From Paracoccus alcaliphilus (GTDB lineage Bacteria > Pseudomonadota > Alphaproteobacteria > Rhodobacterales > Rhodobacteraceae), in assembly GCF_028553725.1 (NCBI RefSeq), contig NZ_CP067124.1, positions 816,001-880,000 on the forward strand: a DNA stretch of 64,000 nt, given 5' to 3'. Position numbers and translations under genes: made by a program. Below the pieces are notes generated by a model that saw only the letters and a program-made list of their open reading frames with translations, had not been told where the DNA came from and did not search any database. Below are positions 18,041 to 25,806 of this stretch, piece by piece (position 1 is the first letter of the stretch; every line of letters begins with the position of its first letter).

Positions 18041-18268
18041 CTAAGGCGTCACTTTTCTCTCCTTCGTATAGCGGGCGGGCCAAATGATTTCAGGCTGTGT
18101 CTGAAGCTTACTAGCTATGGCCCTTTCTACTTTCTCAGACCGCCTGTGGCCTTGCGATACAAGGCTGACCGATGAAGGCGTGATACCCAACTCACGAGCG
18201 ATTGCGCTGAAGCTTGAGCCTGCGAGTCTCAGACGAGCTCGTAACATCTCATGGCAGCAATCGTTCAT
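18041..18268 (-). CDS. Ner/Nlp-like winged-helix DNA-binding protein
   Basis: A 75-residue helix-turn-helix protein (HEMLRARLRLAGSSFSAIARELGITPSSVSLVSQGHRRSEKVERAIA) of the Ner/Nlp group, small repressors best known from phage Mu, where Ner controls the early transposition operon. It is the first gene of the transposon operon, and its upstream region holds several GGTGATT half sites, consistent with autoregulation and control of the tnsA/tnsB-tniQ genes behind it. The 206 bases between this stop and the TnsA-like start contain no supported gene. Confidence 0.8.
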   Translation of the reverse strand: MNDCCHEMLRARLRLAGSSFSAIARELGITPSSVSLVSQGHRRSEKVERAIASKLQTQPEIIWPARYTKERKVTP

Positions 18269-18285
18269 GGCGAAGCCTTTTTGTA

Positions 18286-18404
18286 GGTGATTCGCGAATC
18301 ACCATTGCACACAACGAATCACCAGGCGAGCAGTAATTATTGCTATGCCATTGAAAACGAATTGTATTTAGATAGAGTGGCGTGCCGAAATCCGGTGATT
18401 TTCG
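18286..18404. promoter_or_regulatory. Cluster of GGTGATT operator half sites, with a perfect 18-bp palindrome
   Basis: GGTGATTCGCGAATCACC at 18286-18303 is a perfect palindrome 18 bases upstream of the Ner-like start. A further half site CGAATCACC lies at 18315-18323 and another, GGTGATTTTCG, at 18394-18404. Repeated half sites in front of a small repressor gene are typical of Ner/cI-type operators; binding by this protein is inferred. Confidence 0.65.
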
Positions 18405-18427
18405 CAATTCGCGCTCGGGCCCGACCG

Positions 18428-18937
18428 CTATTGCGCGTTCCCCGTCAGGTATGGCTTGATTGCATCCAGTGCGGCCGCCGATCCCTTCAGATCAAAACGG
18501 TGCTGCATGCCGCCAAACCCGATCTCGACCCATGCGGCACGGCGCAGGTTGTGGACGAACAGGTTGGTCGCCCCCATCCCGGCGGTGCTTGAATTGCTCA
18601 TCAGCGCCTGACTGCCGCTGGCCGCGAATTTCAGCCGCTCGCCATTCGAGAACAGGATGCTGACCCGCTCCCCGGCAGCGGGCGCGCGCCCCGCCAGGAT
18701 GACGGTCACCGTGCAGTTATTGAAGTCGCAGGTGCCATTCGCGTCCAGCCCGTTCACCTCATAGGTGCGGGTGATCCAGATTTCGTTGCCGTGCTGGCGG
18801 CGCGGGCTGACATCGCCGGTCTCGTTGGTGAAAGTCCAGAACTCCGCCCCACCCTCCAGCGATGCCTCGAAATACCAGCCATCGGCCAGAGCCGGGCTGG
18901 CGAGCGCCATCATCAGGGCGGCGAGATGTGCCTTCAT
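18428..18937 (-). CDS. Periplasmic hypothetical protein
   Basis: A 169-residue exported protein. I chose the ATG at 18937, which opens a signal peptide (MKAHLAALMMALASPALADG); an earlier ATG at 18976 lies within the neighbouring gene. The mature part is beta-rich (GWYFEASLEGGAEFWTFTN, VTVILAGRAPAAGERVSILFSN) with one C-x4-C pair (CDFNNC) that could form a disulfide. No enzyme motif is visible. It is the last gene of a three-gene leftward operon; in an unbroken upstream gene, its start would overlap the upstream stop as ATGA. Confidence 0.75.
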   Translation of the reverse strand: MKAHLAALMMALASPALADGWYFEASLEGGAEFWTFTNETGDVSPRRQHGNEIWITRTYEVNGLDANGTCDFNNCTVTVILAGRAPAAGERVSILFSNGERLKFAASGSQALMSNSSTAGMGATNLFVHNLRRAAWVEIGFGGMQHRFDLKGSAAALDAIKPYLTGNAQ

Positions 18938-19121
18938 TCTTCCAGATCCTCGGCCGGGATATCGACGCCCCTGCATCGGCCAGCGCCTGCGCGATCAGCT
19001 GGCTCATGGTCATGTCGTGCCGCAGGGCCTCGATACGCAAAGACTTATGCGCCTCAGGGCTGAGGCTGATCGAGGTGCGTTTGGGGCCGCCCATCTGCCG
19101 TTTGCGTCGCAGGCTGCTCAT
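18934..19121 (-). pseudogene. Ribbon-helix-helix protein gene, frameshifted in a G run
   Basis: The start ATG at 19121 overlaps the upstream stop as ATGA. The frame encodes a CopG/RHH-like domain (GPKRTSISLSPEAHKSLRIEALRHDMTMSQLIAQALADAG). At the four-base C run 18968-18971 (GGGG on the coding strand) the frame departs; adding one G would give a C-terminus GGVDIPAEDLEE and a stop at 18934, overlapping the next start as ATGA. As written, the frame instead runs on to 18759 through a sequence that is only a shadow of the downstream gene. Either a real frameshift mutation or a sequencing undercall. Confidence 0.7.
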
Positions 19122-19447
19122 CGGAACCAGCTTTCCTGCATCCGGGGAATGAAGCGGCGCATCACCAGCCCTGCAATGCCGAAAAGCAGCATGAACGGGC
19201 TGAGCAGCATGAACATGAAAAAGCCCACGCCCCAGTTTACCTGCCACGAGCTCGTGGCCGCTGAATAGCCCAGAGCGAGGCCGATCAGCGCGGCGAGGCC
19301 TGCGCCGATGAACATGATCTGCGCCGCACCTCGCCATCTTTCAGCCGACCAGCCCGGCTTCAGGATGCCGCGTTGTGCGCCGCAGCTCGGGCAGGTTGTC
19401 GCTTCAGCGTGAATCTCACTCATGCAATGCGGACATTGTTGGGGCAT
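19118..19447 (-). CDS. Zinc-ribbon membrane protein
   Basis: A 109-residue protein with an N-terminal zinc ribbon (C5-x2-C8 in QQCPHC and CPSC at about 19-22), then two hydrophobic segments (IMFIGAGLAALIGLALGYSA and VGFFMFMLLSPFMLLFGIAGLVM) and a short basic tail. This layout is common in small inner-membrane proteins of unknown role. It heads the operon with the RHH gene and the periplasmic protein. No substrate or partner can be named. Confidence 0.75.
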   Translation of the reverse strand: MPQQCPHCMSEIHAEATTCPSCGAQRGILKPGWSAERWRGAAQIMFIGAGLAALIGLALGYSAATSSWQVNWGVGFFMFMLLSPFMLLFGIAGLVMRRFIPRMQESWFR

Positions 19448-19520
19448 ATCAGGCTCCTGAATGTCGAATGAATGTTAAAACAGGTAGAGTTAAAAACTTC
19501 GGCGCACAATAGCATTGTGC

Positions 19521-19748
19521 ATGAAAACGACCCCCAGAAGCCCCCTGCGAGACATCGTAGCGCGCAACATGCGTAGGCTTCGGGCCGAGCGTGGCTGGTC
19601 GCAAGAGTATCTGGCCAACGAGTGTGGGTTGAACCGGACCTATCTGAGTGCGGTCGAACGGTCGGAGCAAAACATCTCTATCGACAATCTGTACAGGGTT
19701 GCTAACGGGCTCGGGGTTGAGAGCTGGACGCTGCTGAAGGTTGATTAA
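19521..19748 (+). CDS. Xre-family helix-turn-helix regulator
   Basis: A 75-residue single-domain regulator. The HTH_3 fold is clear: LRDIVARNMRRLRAERGWSQEYLANECGLNRTYLSAVERSEQNISIDNLYRVANGLGV, the usual order of five helices. The ATG at 19521 is chosen over a TTG at 19515. It diverges from the zinc-ribbon operon, with 73 bases between starts, and points toward the RloC-like gene 351 bases away. It may control either side. Confidence 0.85.
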   Translation: MKTTPRSPLRDIVARNMRRLRAERGWSQEYLANECGLNRTYLSAVERSEQNISIDNLYRVANGLGVESWTLLKVD

Positions 19749-20099
19749 TCTACCAAGAGGGCGGAAAGCCGACTGTCCGCGGTGCGGCGTGGCACCTGCA
19801 GCAAACCCGGGAAAGCGGTCATCCGCGCGCGGTGCAGCAATCATCCTGCCCCACGACCGGTGACTGGCGGAAAGCCGTCTGGCGGCAGCGCCGCGTGCCT
19901 GCGGCCAGACATTCTCGAAACCAGTCATTCATACAGTGCGCAGCGAAAAGTTGGGGCGTCTGTGAGCTCCTTGCGAAGCAATACATGTATAGACCGCGAT
20001 GCATGAGTTGCGGTATCGTCGAGTTGAACCTTACCTACAAATTGCCGACACTATCCCGCAAACGCCGCGACCGGTACTAGCGTAGAACGCGGAGGGAAA
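19749..20099. other. Non-coding stretch before the RloC-like gene
   Basis: No supported gene in 351 bases; short open frames here lack ribosome sites and family features. The 3' end holds the GGAGGG ribosome site of the TTG-started ATPase gene at 20100, and a promoter for that gene is presumably here, though no clear -35/-10 pair stands out. Base composition falls from the high-GC chromosomal style to the lower GC of the defence genes. Confidence 0.4.
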
Positions 20100-22358
20100 T
20101 TGCTCACACATATCAAGAAGATCAAAAGCCTCGGTGTATTTGATAATTACGCCGCGCCGCCAGAGCTAAAGGCATTCGAACGATTCAATGTCGTTTACGG
20201 CGAGAATGGCTCAGGCAAGACGACCTTTTCACGGCTTCTCGCCTGCCTTCAGGCTGGGGAACATAGTGATTACCCGCACCTCGAATTTTATGTCGATACG
20301 CAATCCGGGCCGTTGAGCCATGGCCAGAAATACTTGAGGAATGTCCGCGCATTCAACAGCGACTTTGTAGAGGCCAACATCGGCCGATTCGATGGGCCCC
20401 TTCGCCATATCCTAATCTTGGGCGAGGAGAACAAGTCCGTCGCAGAAGAAATCAAGGCAGAAATCGCAACGAGGGACGATCGCACCAAGCGGATCCAAGA
20501 TATCACCAATGCCGTCGCCAAGCTGGAAACCGAGCGGGGAAAAGTTTTCTCTTCCATAGCTAAGACCATCGGCGAGGCGACGAGCGGCTCAACCCTTCGC
20601 ACCTATCGCAAGCCCGACGCCGAGACAGCCTTCGCGAAGCTTACAAGTCCGAAATCACTTAGTGACGCCGAACTGGAGGTCCATCGCGCGGCCGTCCGTC
20701 AGGTGCAAATGTCTGAGGTAGGCAAACTCAATGTGCCCGGTATAATCGAGCCCGGCACCGATAAGACTATCGGTCCGGTGGGTGCTGCTCACGCGTTGGC
20801 GCAGCGCTGTAAGGCCCTCACGGTACGCTCCGCTTCGTCTGCCGTAATCTCGCGCTTGGCCAATCACCCGATGATCGCCACTTGGGTGGAAGAAGGTATC
20901 GGCCTACACAAAGCTCATGCGAGCGAGAATTGCGAGTTTTGTTCGCAACCATTACCGACTGCCCGGCTTCAGGCGCTTGCGGAGCACTTCAGCGTGGAAG
21001 ATCAACAACTCAAGGCCGAGATCGACAAAGAGCGCGCATGGCTTTCCAGCGTGATGGGAGCTCTCGGAGAGTTCACATTCCCGGATCGCCTCGCGCTATA
21101 TCCTGAGCTTCGCGTTGATTACGACACCGCCGTCAGTGTCTTCGCGACCGAGGTAGAAGCTGTCAGGCAGCGGGTGCGTATTGTCGATGCTGTATTGGTA
21201 GACAAGCTGACGCGGCGAACCGAGGCATATGAGGCTAAGATAGAATCAGATTCAGAAGCCCTGAAAGCGGGCCTCACATCGATTGCTGATGTGATGCAAA
21301 GGCACGACGACAAAACCAAGGGCTTTGAACTTGGAAAACATTCGGCGAGAGATGCTATCGAAGCCCATTATCTTCTGACAATTAAAGAGCAGGTCGGTGA
21401 GACTGCCTCTAAGATCACCGCCAAGAAAGCCGAGGGAGAGCTTCTTATGAATGGCGGCGACGGTCTGCCGGACAAGCGGAGCCTCGCTGATATTACGCTA
21501 TCAATCACGAGTAAGCAGGCTCAGATCTCGAACGAGCACAAAGGTGGCGAAGAGCTGACCGCGCATCTGAAGCAGTTCCTCGGTCGCACCGATCTGGTCT
21601 TTGAGAACAGTAAGGACGGCTACGTCGTCCTGCGTCGAGGTAAACCTGCGAGGCGATTGAGCGAGGGAGAGAAGACCGCCATCGCATTCCTATACTTCCT
21701 CGTTCAATTGAAGGATCAGGATTTCGACCTAGCCGAAGGGGTAGTTGTCATCGACGACCCAATCTCCAGCCTTGATTCCGGCGCGATATATCAGGCTTTT
21801 TCGTTCTTAAAGGTTGCGGCACAGGGCGCCAAACAACTGTTCATCCTGACTCACAATCACGAATTCTTACGGCTCGTGATCAACTGGTTCCAGAACCTCC
21901 CGGGCGCTATCAAGAAGCAGTGTTCTTACTCGATGGTGCTTTGCTCCGAGACCGACGTGGGCCGCTCGGCGCGCCTTGCCCCCCTCGATCAGCTTCTCAT
22001 CGACCATGCGACCGAGTACCATTACTTGTTCAAGGTGCTATACTCATTCCAAAGCGACGGCTCGATTTTGAGCTGCTACCACATCCCGAATGTCGCCCGG
22101 AAAGTCCTAGAAACCTTCCTAGATTTTCACATTCCGTCTAAGGACAAACTCTATCGAAAGCTCGAGAAGACTGACTTCGATCCGCACAAAAAAACCGCGA
22201 TCCTCAAGTTCACCAATGACCTGTCGCACTTCACGGGTAAGGGCTTTGATCCAGCCTTGGTGGCTGAGACACAGAAGAATACAACCTACCTTCTAGAGAT
22301 GATCAAGCACAGCGCGCCCTTGCACTTCGCTGGGCTGGAAGCGTTGGCCAAGGGATAA
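20100..22358 (+). CDS. AAA_13-type ATPase, RloC/PrrC-like candidate anticodon nuclease
   Basis: A 752-residue SMC/Rad50-like ATPase. Walker A is GENGSGKTT (34-42); the signature LSEGEKT (520-526), Walker B VVVIDDPISSLDS (548-560) and H585 in LTHNHEF lie after a long charged central region. A CxxC pair (C278, C281 in NCEFCSQPL) resembles the zinc hook of RloC. Behind the ATPase part, R667-x3-E671 (VARKVLETF) and H710 (TNDLSHF) copy the Arg-Glu-His spacing of the PrrC anticodon nuclease (R320, E324, H356 from memory). RloC/PrrC proteins cut tRNA to stop phage growth. It starts with TTG behind GGAGGG. No restriction-modification genes are adjacent, unlike PrrC loci. Confidence 0.78.
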   Translation: MLTHIKKIKSLGVFDNYAAPPELKAFERFNVVYGENGSGKTTFSRLLACLQAGEHSDYPHLEFYVDTQSGPLSHGQKYLRNVRAFNSDFVEANIGRFDGPLRHILILGEENKSVAEEIKAEIATRDDRTKRIQDITNAVAKLETERGKVFSSIAKTIGEATSGSTLRTYRKPDAETAFAKLTSPKSLSDAELEVHRAAVRQVQMSEVGKLNVPGIIEPGTDKTIGPVGAAHALAQRCKALTVRSASSAVISRLANHPMIATWVEEGIGLHKAHASENCEFCSQPLPTARLQALAEHFSVEDQQLKAEIDKERAWLSSVMGALGEFTFPDRLALYPELRVDYDTAVSVFATEVEAVRQRVRIVDAVLVDKLTRRTEAYEAKIESDSEALKAGLTSIADVMQRHDDKTKGFELGKHSARDAIEAHYLLTIKEQVGETASKITAKKAEGELLMNGGDGLPDKRSLADITLSITSKQAQISNEHKGGEELTAHLKQFLGRTDLVFENSKDGYVVLRRGKPARRLSEGEKTAIAFLYFLVQLKDQDFDLAEGVVVIDDPISSLDSGAIYQAFSFLKVAAQGAKQLFILTHNHEFLRLVINWFQNLPGAIKKQCSYSMVLCSETDVGRSARLAPLDQLLIDHATEYHYLFKVLYSFQSDGSILSCYHIPNVARKVLETFLDFHIPSKDKLYRKLEKTDFDPHKKTAILKFTNDLSHFTGKGFDPALVAETQKNTTYLLEMIKHSAPLHFAGLEALAKG

Positions 22359-22414
22359 CTGGAAATCCGTACACACCACAAGCAAAGCGGGTTTGTTTGG
22401 AAGGTCGAGGGGCC

Positions 22415-23278
22415 GTGACCCTTCAGGACCACATGCGAGCAGAACTGGACGGGTGGGCAGACGCTATACCCGACGCTTGGCGCGAGGCTTTCGGCGGAGC
22501 GCTCCCCAATTTCGACGCACCCTCGCTCGCACGAGTTCTGGATGAGGAGTTCAGACAATCTCATCCACCTTTGCAGGCACCGGACGAAGGTCATCAGATG
22601 TTCCGGGCATTCCGCCACATCGAACCAGCGCAGGTCCGAGTTTTCGCTATCGGACAAGACCCGTATCCGGAACGTGACCGCGCCACGGGCCGCGCCTTCG
22701 AGGACGGCGCGGCCGACCTTCGCGGCATTGCGAGCAGCCTGAGACGAATTCTCCAGTCGGGCCTGACGGCGATGGCACCGGCTCGCATGGCCGACAGAGA
22801 TGTTCGCGGCTGGGGCGCAATTCGAGCTCAGGTCGGAGCCCACCTAAACGACCGGGCAGCAATGACGCAGTATTTCGATGGCTTGGCAGAGCAAGGGGTG
22901 TTGTTCCTCAATGCTGCCTGGACCTTTACCGAGATCGAACATCATCCAGACCGAGCAGAACGAAAGCGCCGACGCGCGCGGCTCCAGAATGCGCATCGGG
23001 CGCTGTGGCGACCGGTGACGGAGAGGGTGGTTGGTCACCTGGCTGCGAAGAACGGAGCTCCGGTCTTCCTATTGTTCGGAGGAGAAGCCTTGGAGCGCTT
23101 CAACTCCGCAACACGGCATCTGCAGGAGCCTCCAACCAGCGTTTTCTGCGCCCACCCCACTGCAAGGAGAGCAGCATACTTCGACTATCAGAACCCGCTG
23201 AGACGCGCGAACCGGGTCCGAGAATTACAGGATCTAGAAGCCGTCCAATGGTGGCCCCACGCGGCACAGGATGAGTAA
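22415..23278 (+). CDS. Uracil-DNA-glycosylase-like protein (family 1 fold, divergent)
   Basis: A 287-residue protein with the motif order of family 1 uracil-DNA glycosylase: the water-activating loop as GQDPYPERDRATGRAF (80-95, where Ung has GQDPYHG), FLNAAWTFTE for the LLNA strand, FLLFGGEALERF, and CAHPTARRAAYFDYQNPLRRAN for the HPSPLS-type DNA-intercalating loop. The His of DPYH and the Leu of the intercalating loop are replaced, so base specificity probably differs from Ung. I chose GTG at 22415 behind a GAGGGG ribosome site; a TTG at 22397 is the alternative. It sits 56 bases after the RloC-like gene on the same strand, so a shared operon and a defence role are likely. Confidence 0.75.
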   Translation: MTLQDHMRAELDGWADAIPDAWREAFGGALPNFDAPSLARVLDEEFRQSHPPLQAPDEGHQMFRAFRHIEPAQVRVFAIGQDPYPERDRATGRAFEDGAADLRGIASSLRRILQSGLTAMAPARMADRDVRGWGAIRAQVGAHLNDRAAMTQYFDGLAEQGVLFLNAAWTFTEIEHHPDRAERKRRRARLQNAHRALWRPVTERVVGHLAAKNGAPVFLLFGGEALERFNSATRHLQEPPTSVFCAHPTARRAAYFDYQNPLRRANRVRELQDLEAVQWWPHAAQDE

Positions 23279-23695
23279 ACTTGGGTGTTGCTTGCTGAAA
23301 AGTCAGTGCTTTTGTGCGACCGACGTTCCATGAGATTACCTGACCTGCGACTGCCACCTTTTTCCGCTATAGTCGACCTTCACGGCGCGCTCGGGACGCG
23401 TCAATCCTGAGGGGCAGCTTTCGGGCATGCGGCATTGCAGCAGCTTAAGGCGCCGACCGTCTCCTATGAGCCGCCCAGCTTGTCTTGCGCAGTCGCATGG
23501 CTGAGGGTGCCAATTTGCCGGTTGCTGTGCCGCGGCATGGCGCGCCGTTCGCACGTGTAGCGGACGACCGGCCCATACCTAGTATGCTGAAGGATGACAT
23601 CCACGTTCCCTGTCCATAGTAGATCACGAAACTGCCTTGACAGTTCTAAGTATCAACTCTCAGATACTTTTCCGTAATCGCCAAGAGGAAAATAC
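23279..23695. other. Non-coding stretch between the glycosylase and the retron
   Basis: No supported gene in about 415 bases. Short minus-strand frames around 23336-23554 have no ribosome site or recognisable domain and look like decayed sequence. The end of the stretch is AT-richer and leads into the retron promoter region. Confidence 0.4.
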
Positions 23696-23897
23696 TTGAC
23701 ATTGAGGCCTGTGACATGTGAGCTATCGGATAGCTTACGCGATAAGCACCTTGCGTGCTTGGTCAGACGTTTCGTCAGACCTCAATTGATTGTTAGGTTT
23801 TATCCGGTGTGGGTGCACGTGTGGTCTTACCGCCACAAGTGGCCTCTCCGCTCGGTAAGACCACACGTACACCCACACCTTCGAGGGTAAGTGATAG
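23696..23897 (+). ncRNA. Retron msr-msd non-coding RNA (approximate limits)
   Basis: This region lies directly upstream of the retron effector and reverse transcriptase, where the template RNA is expected. It holds small hairpins (AGCTAT/ATAGCT at 23721-23735, AAGCAC/GTGCTT at 23745-23760, GGTCAGACG/CGTCAGACC at 23761-23780) and then a very long stem: 23806-23832 pairs with 23853-23879 over 27 bases with one C-A mismatch and a 20-base loop, as in the msd of many retrons. A TTGACA box at 23696 may be a -35 element. A possible a1/a2 pair is CTATC-bulge-GCTTAC (23723-23738) with GTAAGTGATAG (23887-23897), but this is weak and overlaps the effector start. Confidence 0.7.
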
Positions 23898-24853
23898 CCG
23901 GGGGTGATATAATAGACTTGGTTGACCGCTTCGAAGCGGGCTCACTTCATGTGCGCGCACCAAGTCCGATAATCCTGCTATGTGGCGGGCCTATCGTGGT
24001 GAATTCACCAAAACCGAAGTCTCTCCGTCAGGCATATACGCAGATATACGGGCGCATTCCATTTAGGGATTATACAAACCTCGCGCCGGAAGATTTTAAT
24101 ATATTTGGCCCCGACCCACATTACCAAGACTGGCTGAGCTTTGAAAGCGAGTTCGCTCAAATTGTCGATTTGATTATCCTATTTTCGGAAAGTTATGGCA
24201 GCATTGCGGAGCTGGGTGCCTTTTCCATGGTCGAAGAGATAGCCATTCGACTTCTCGTCATAATGGACGATAAAAATTATGCAGAAAACTCCTTTGTAAA
24301 GCTCGGCCCAATCCGGAAGCTGGAGGAAGAGCATGGAAAATCATCCGTATGCGTATTGAACAGAGCGGATATAAATATTCCCGACATTAGAAGTGTCGAG
24401 AGCGTAGATCTGAACATCTTTTCAGCAACGCTGGTTTCCGCCATTGAGAAGCGGAAGAAAGATTACAGAGAAAAAACTACATTTGACCCAAACAGACCAG
24501 GCCACATTATTAAGCTTATAGTCGGCCTTATTCAACACTACGGCGCCTTGACCGACGCAGAGATCGACGTGTTGCTTTTTGCGATGAACTTAAAGGTGAC
24601 TCTGCCGAAGATTACAAACTACCTGACGTGTGCAATTGGGGCGAAATGGATTAGAAAAGACAAAAGAGGCGTTGAGGAGTACTATTGCGCACTCCCCAAC
24701 ATCGGTCAGGCTATTGAATATAAATTGCGAAAGAGTCTTCCGCCGGAGGAAAGAGATAAGGACCGATGGCGTGCGCGTGTGATCGAACACTGGAAAGGCA
24801 CCGATAAGGTTCGCTTCAGTAGCATCCAGGCGACCCTAAGGGAGGCAATATGA
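23891..24853 (+). CDS. Retron effector: nucleoside deoxyribosyltransferase-like with winged helix (type II)
   Basis: A 320-residue protein matching the Retron-Eco1 (Ec86) effector in layout. The N-terminal NDT-like domain has ILLCGGP (29-34), VDLIILFSESYGSIAELGAFS (92-112) with the candidate catalytic E107, and LGPIRKLEEEH; the Eco1 effector has closely similar strings here. The C-terminal part (about 210-320) is a winged-helix segment (ALTDAEIDVLLFAMNLKVTLPKITNYLTCAIGAKWIRK). Such effectors are NAD-consuming or nucleotide-cleaving toxins held inactive by the reverse transcriptase-msDNA complex. It starts with GTG 3 bases after GAGGG and overlaps the RT start by ATGA. AT-rich codon use marks it as acquired. 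Confidence 0.85.
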   Translation: MIAGGDIIDLVDRFEAGSLHVRAPSPIILLCGGPIVVNSPKPKSLRQAYTQIYGRIPFRDYTNLAPEDFNIFGPDPHYQDWLSFESEFAQIVDLIILFSESYGSIAELGAFSMVEEIAIRLLVIMDDKNYAENSFVKLGPIRKLEEEHGKSSVCVLNRADINIPDIRSVESVDLNIFSATLVSAIEKRKKDYREKTTFDPNRPGHIIKLIVGLIQHYGALTDAEIDVLLFAMNLKVTLPKITNYLTCAIGAKWIRKDKRGVEEYYCALPNIGQAIEYKLRKSLPPEERDKDRWRARVIEHWKGTDKVRFSSIQATLREAI

Positions 24854-25806
24854 GTTCTAATATCGTTAAGGCGCTATCCCTCCAGACAGGCATGGATGTA
24901 TTACTTGTAGAGAGAATTATCCAAACTGCGCCCATAAGATATAAAACTTACCGCATCCCCAAGCAAGCAGGAGGATTTCGAGAGATATCACAGCCTGCCA
25001 TTGAAGTGAAGGCACTGCAGAGAGGCCTCATCGAAATTCTGCTTCGCAATCTCCCACTACATGAGGCCGCAACGGCTTACAGAACAGGCATGTCGATTAG
25101 AGATAATGCTTTGCGTCATGCAGGGGATGGTCCAATACTTAAAATGGATTTCAAAGATTTTTTCCCCTCAATTAGACCTGCGGACTGGTCAGCATACTGT
25201 GAGAAAACGGGGGTCTTGACGGAGGCAGACGACGTAAAGGCAACGAGCCTTATTTTATTTCACAGACCAAAGGGGAGCTCTATACACCGACTTGCCATTG
25301 GCGCACCCTCGTCGCCATTTTTATCAAATGCTTTGATGTTTGATTTCGACAAGCTGGTCACTGATGCTGTAGGAAGGGATCACGTTAGATACACCAGATA
25401 TGCAGATGATCTAACCTTCTCTGCGCCTCGAACAGGACACCTCGTCAACGTTGATAGAATCGTTCGAGCAGCAATCAAGTCCATTGATCGCCCAAGGTTA
25501 AAAATTAACGATGATAAAACCACGCGAGTGACGCGCAAGTATGGTAGAAAAGTTACTGGACTGACGCTGACAAACGATGGGAGCGTATCAATTGGGCGTG
25601 AGCGAAAGCGTCTTATCCATGCCGCAGTTTATCGCGCATCCAAGGGGGAATTGGATCTCCCCTCCCTCGCAGAACTTAAGGGTTTACTTGGTTTTGCGAA
25701 TAGCGCCGAGCCAGCCTTTATAATGACATTGAGGGAAAGATATGGAGATGAGGTGATCAAATATATCCAGCGGTATCGCATCCCAAAAAGAATACCGCAG
25801 CAATAG
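24850..25806 (+). CDS. Retron reverse transcriptase
   Basis: A 318-residue RNA-directed DNA polymerase with the retron-specific marks: NALRH at 86-90 (the NAxxH motif), VTG at 235-237, and the catalytic aspartates D100 (ILKMDFKDFFPS) and YADD 184-187 (RYTRYADDLTFSA). The GAPSSPFLSN strand (151-160) is motif 4. It uses the upstream ncRNA as primer and template to make branched msDNA. The ATG at 24850 overlaps the effector stop and has a GGGAGG ribosome site. Effector before RT and the NDT-type effector indicate a type II retron. Codon use is AT-rich compared with the chromosomal genes. Confidence 0.93.
   Translation: MSSNIVKALSLQTGMDVLLVERIIQTAPIRYKTYRIPKQAGGFREISQPAIEVKALQRGLIEILLRNLPLHEAATAYRTGMSIRDNALRHAGDGPILKMDFKDFFPSIRPADWSAYCEKTGVLTEADDVKATSLILFHRPKGSSIHRLAIGAPSSPFLSNALMFDFDKLVTDAVGRDHVRYTRYADDLTFSAPRTGHLVNVDRIVRAAIKSIDRPRLKINDDKTTRVTRKYGRKVTGLTLTNDGSVSIGRERKRLIHAAVYRASKGELDLPSLAELKGLLGFANSAEPAFIMTLRERYGDEVIKYIQRYRIPKRIPQQ

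Larger units (their letters stand above)
12988..18427 (-). mobile_element. Tn7/Mu-like transposon module: ner-like, tnsA-like, tnsB-tniQ fusion, unknown gene
   Basis: Four leftward genes (18268 to 13249) with tight spacing and lower GC than the flanking chromosomal genes. They encode a Ner-like repressor, a TnsA-like endonuclease, a fused TnsB-TniQ transposase and an unknown 235-residue protein. The boundaries given are only the limits of the flanking genes; terminal inverted repeats and a target duplication were not found by eye. No AAA+ ATPase of the TnsC/TniB/MuB type is encoded anywhere in the module. Whether the defence genes to the right (20100-25806) are cargo of a larger element is open. 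Confidence 0.7.

Noticed and set aside
22286..22843. A 185-codon minus-strand frame opposite the glycosylase gene
   Set aside because: The plus-strand gene has clear UDG motifs; the reverse frame has none.
23806..23879. The long hairpin as an intrinsic terminator or CRISPR-like repeat
   Set aside because: There is no T run behind it, the repeat occurs only once, and it fits a retron msd stem directly upstream of the effector and RT. No CRISPR array is seen in the window.
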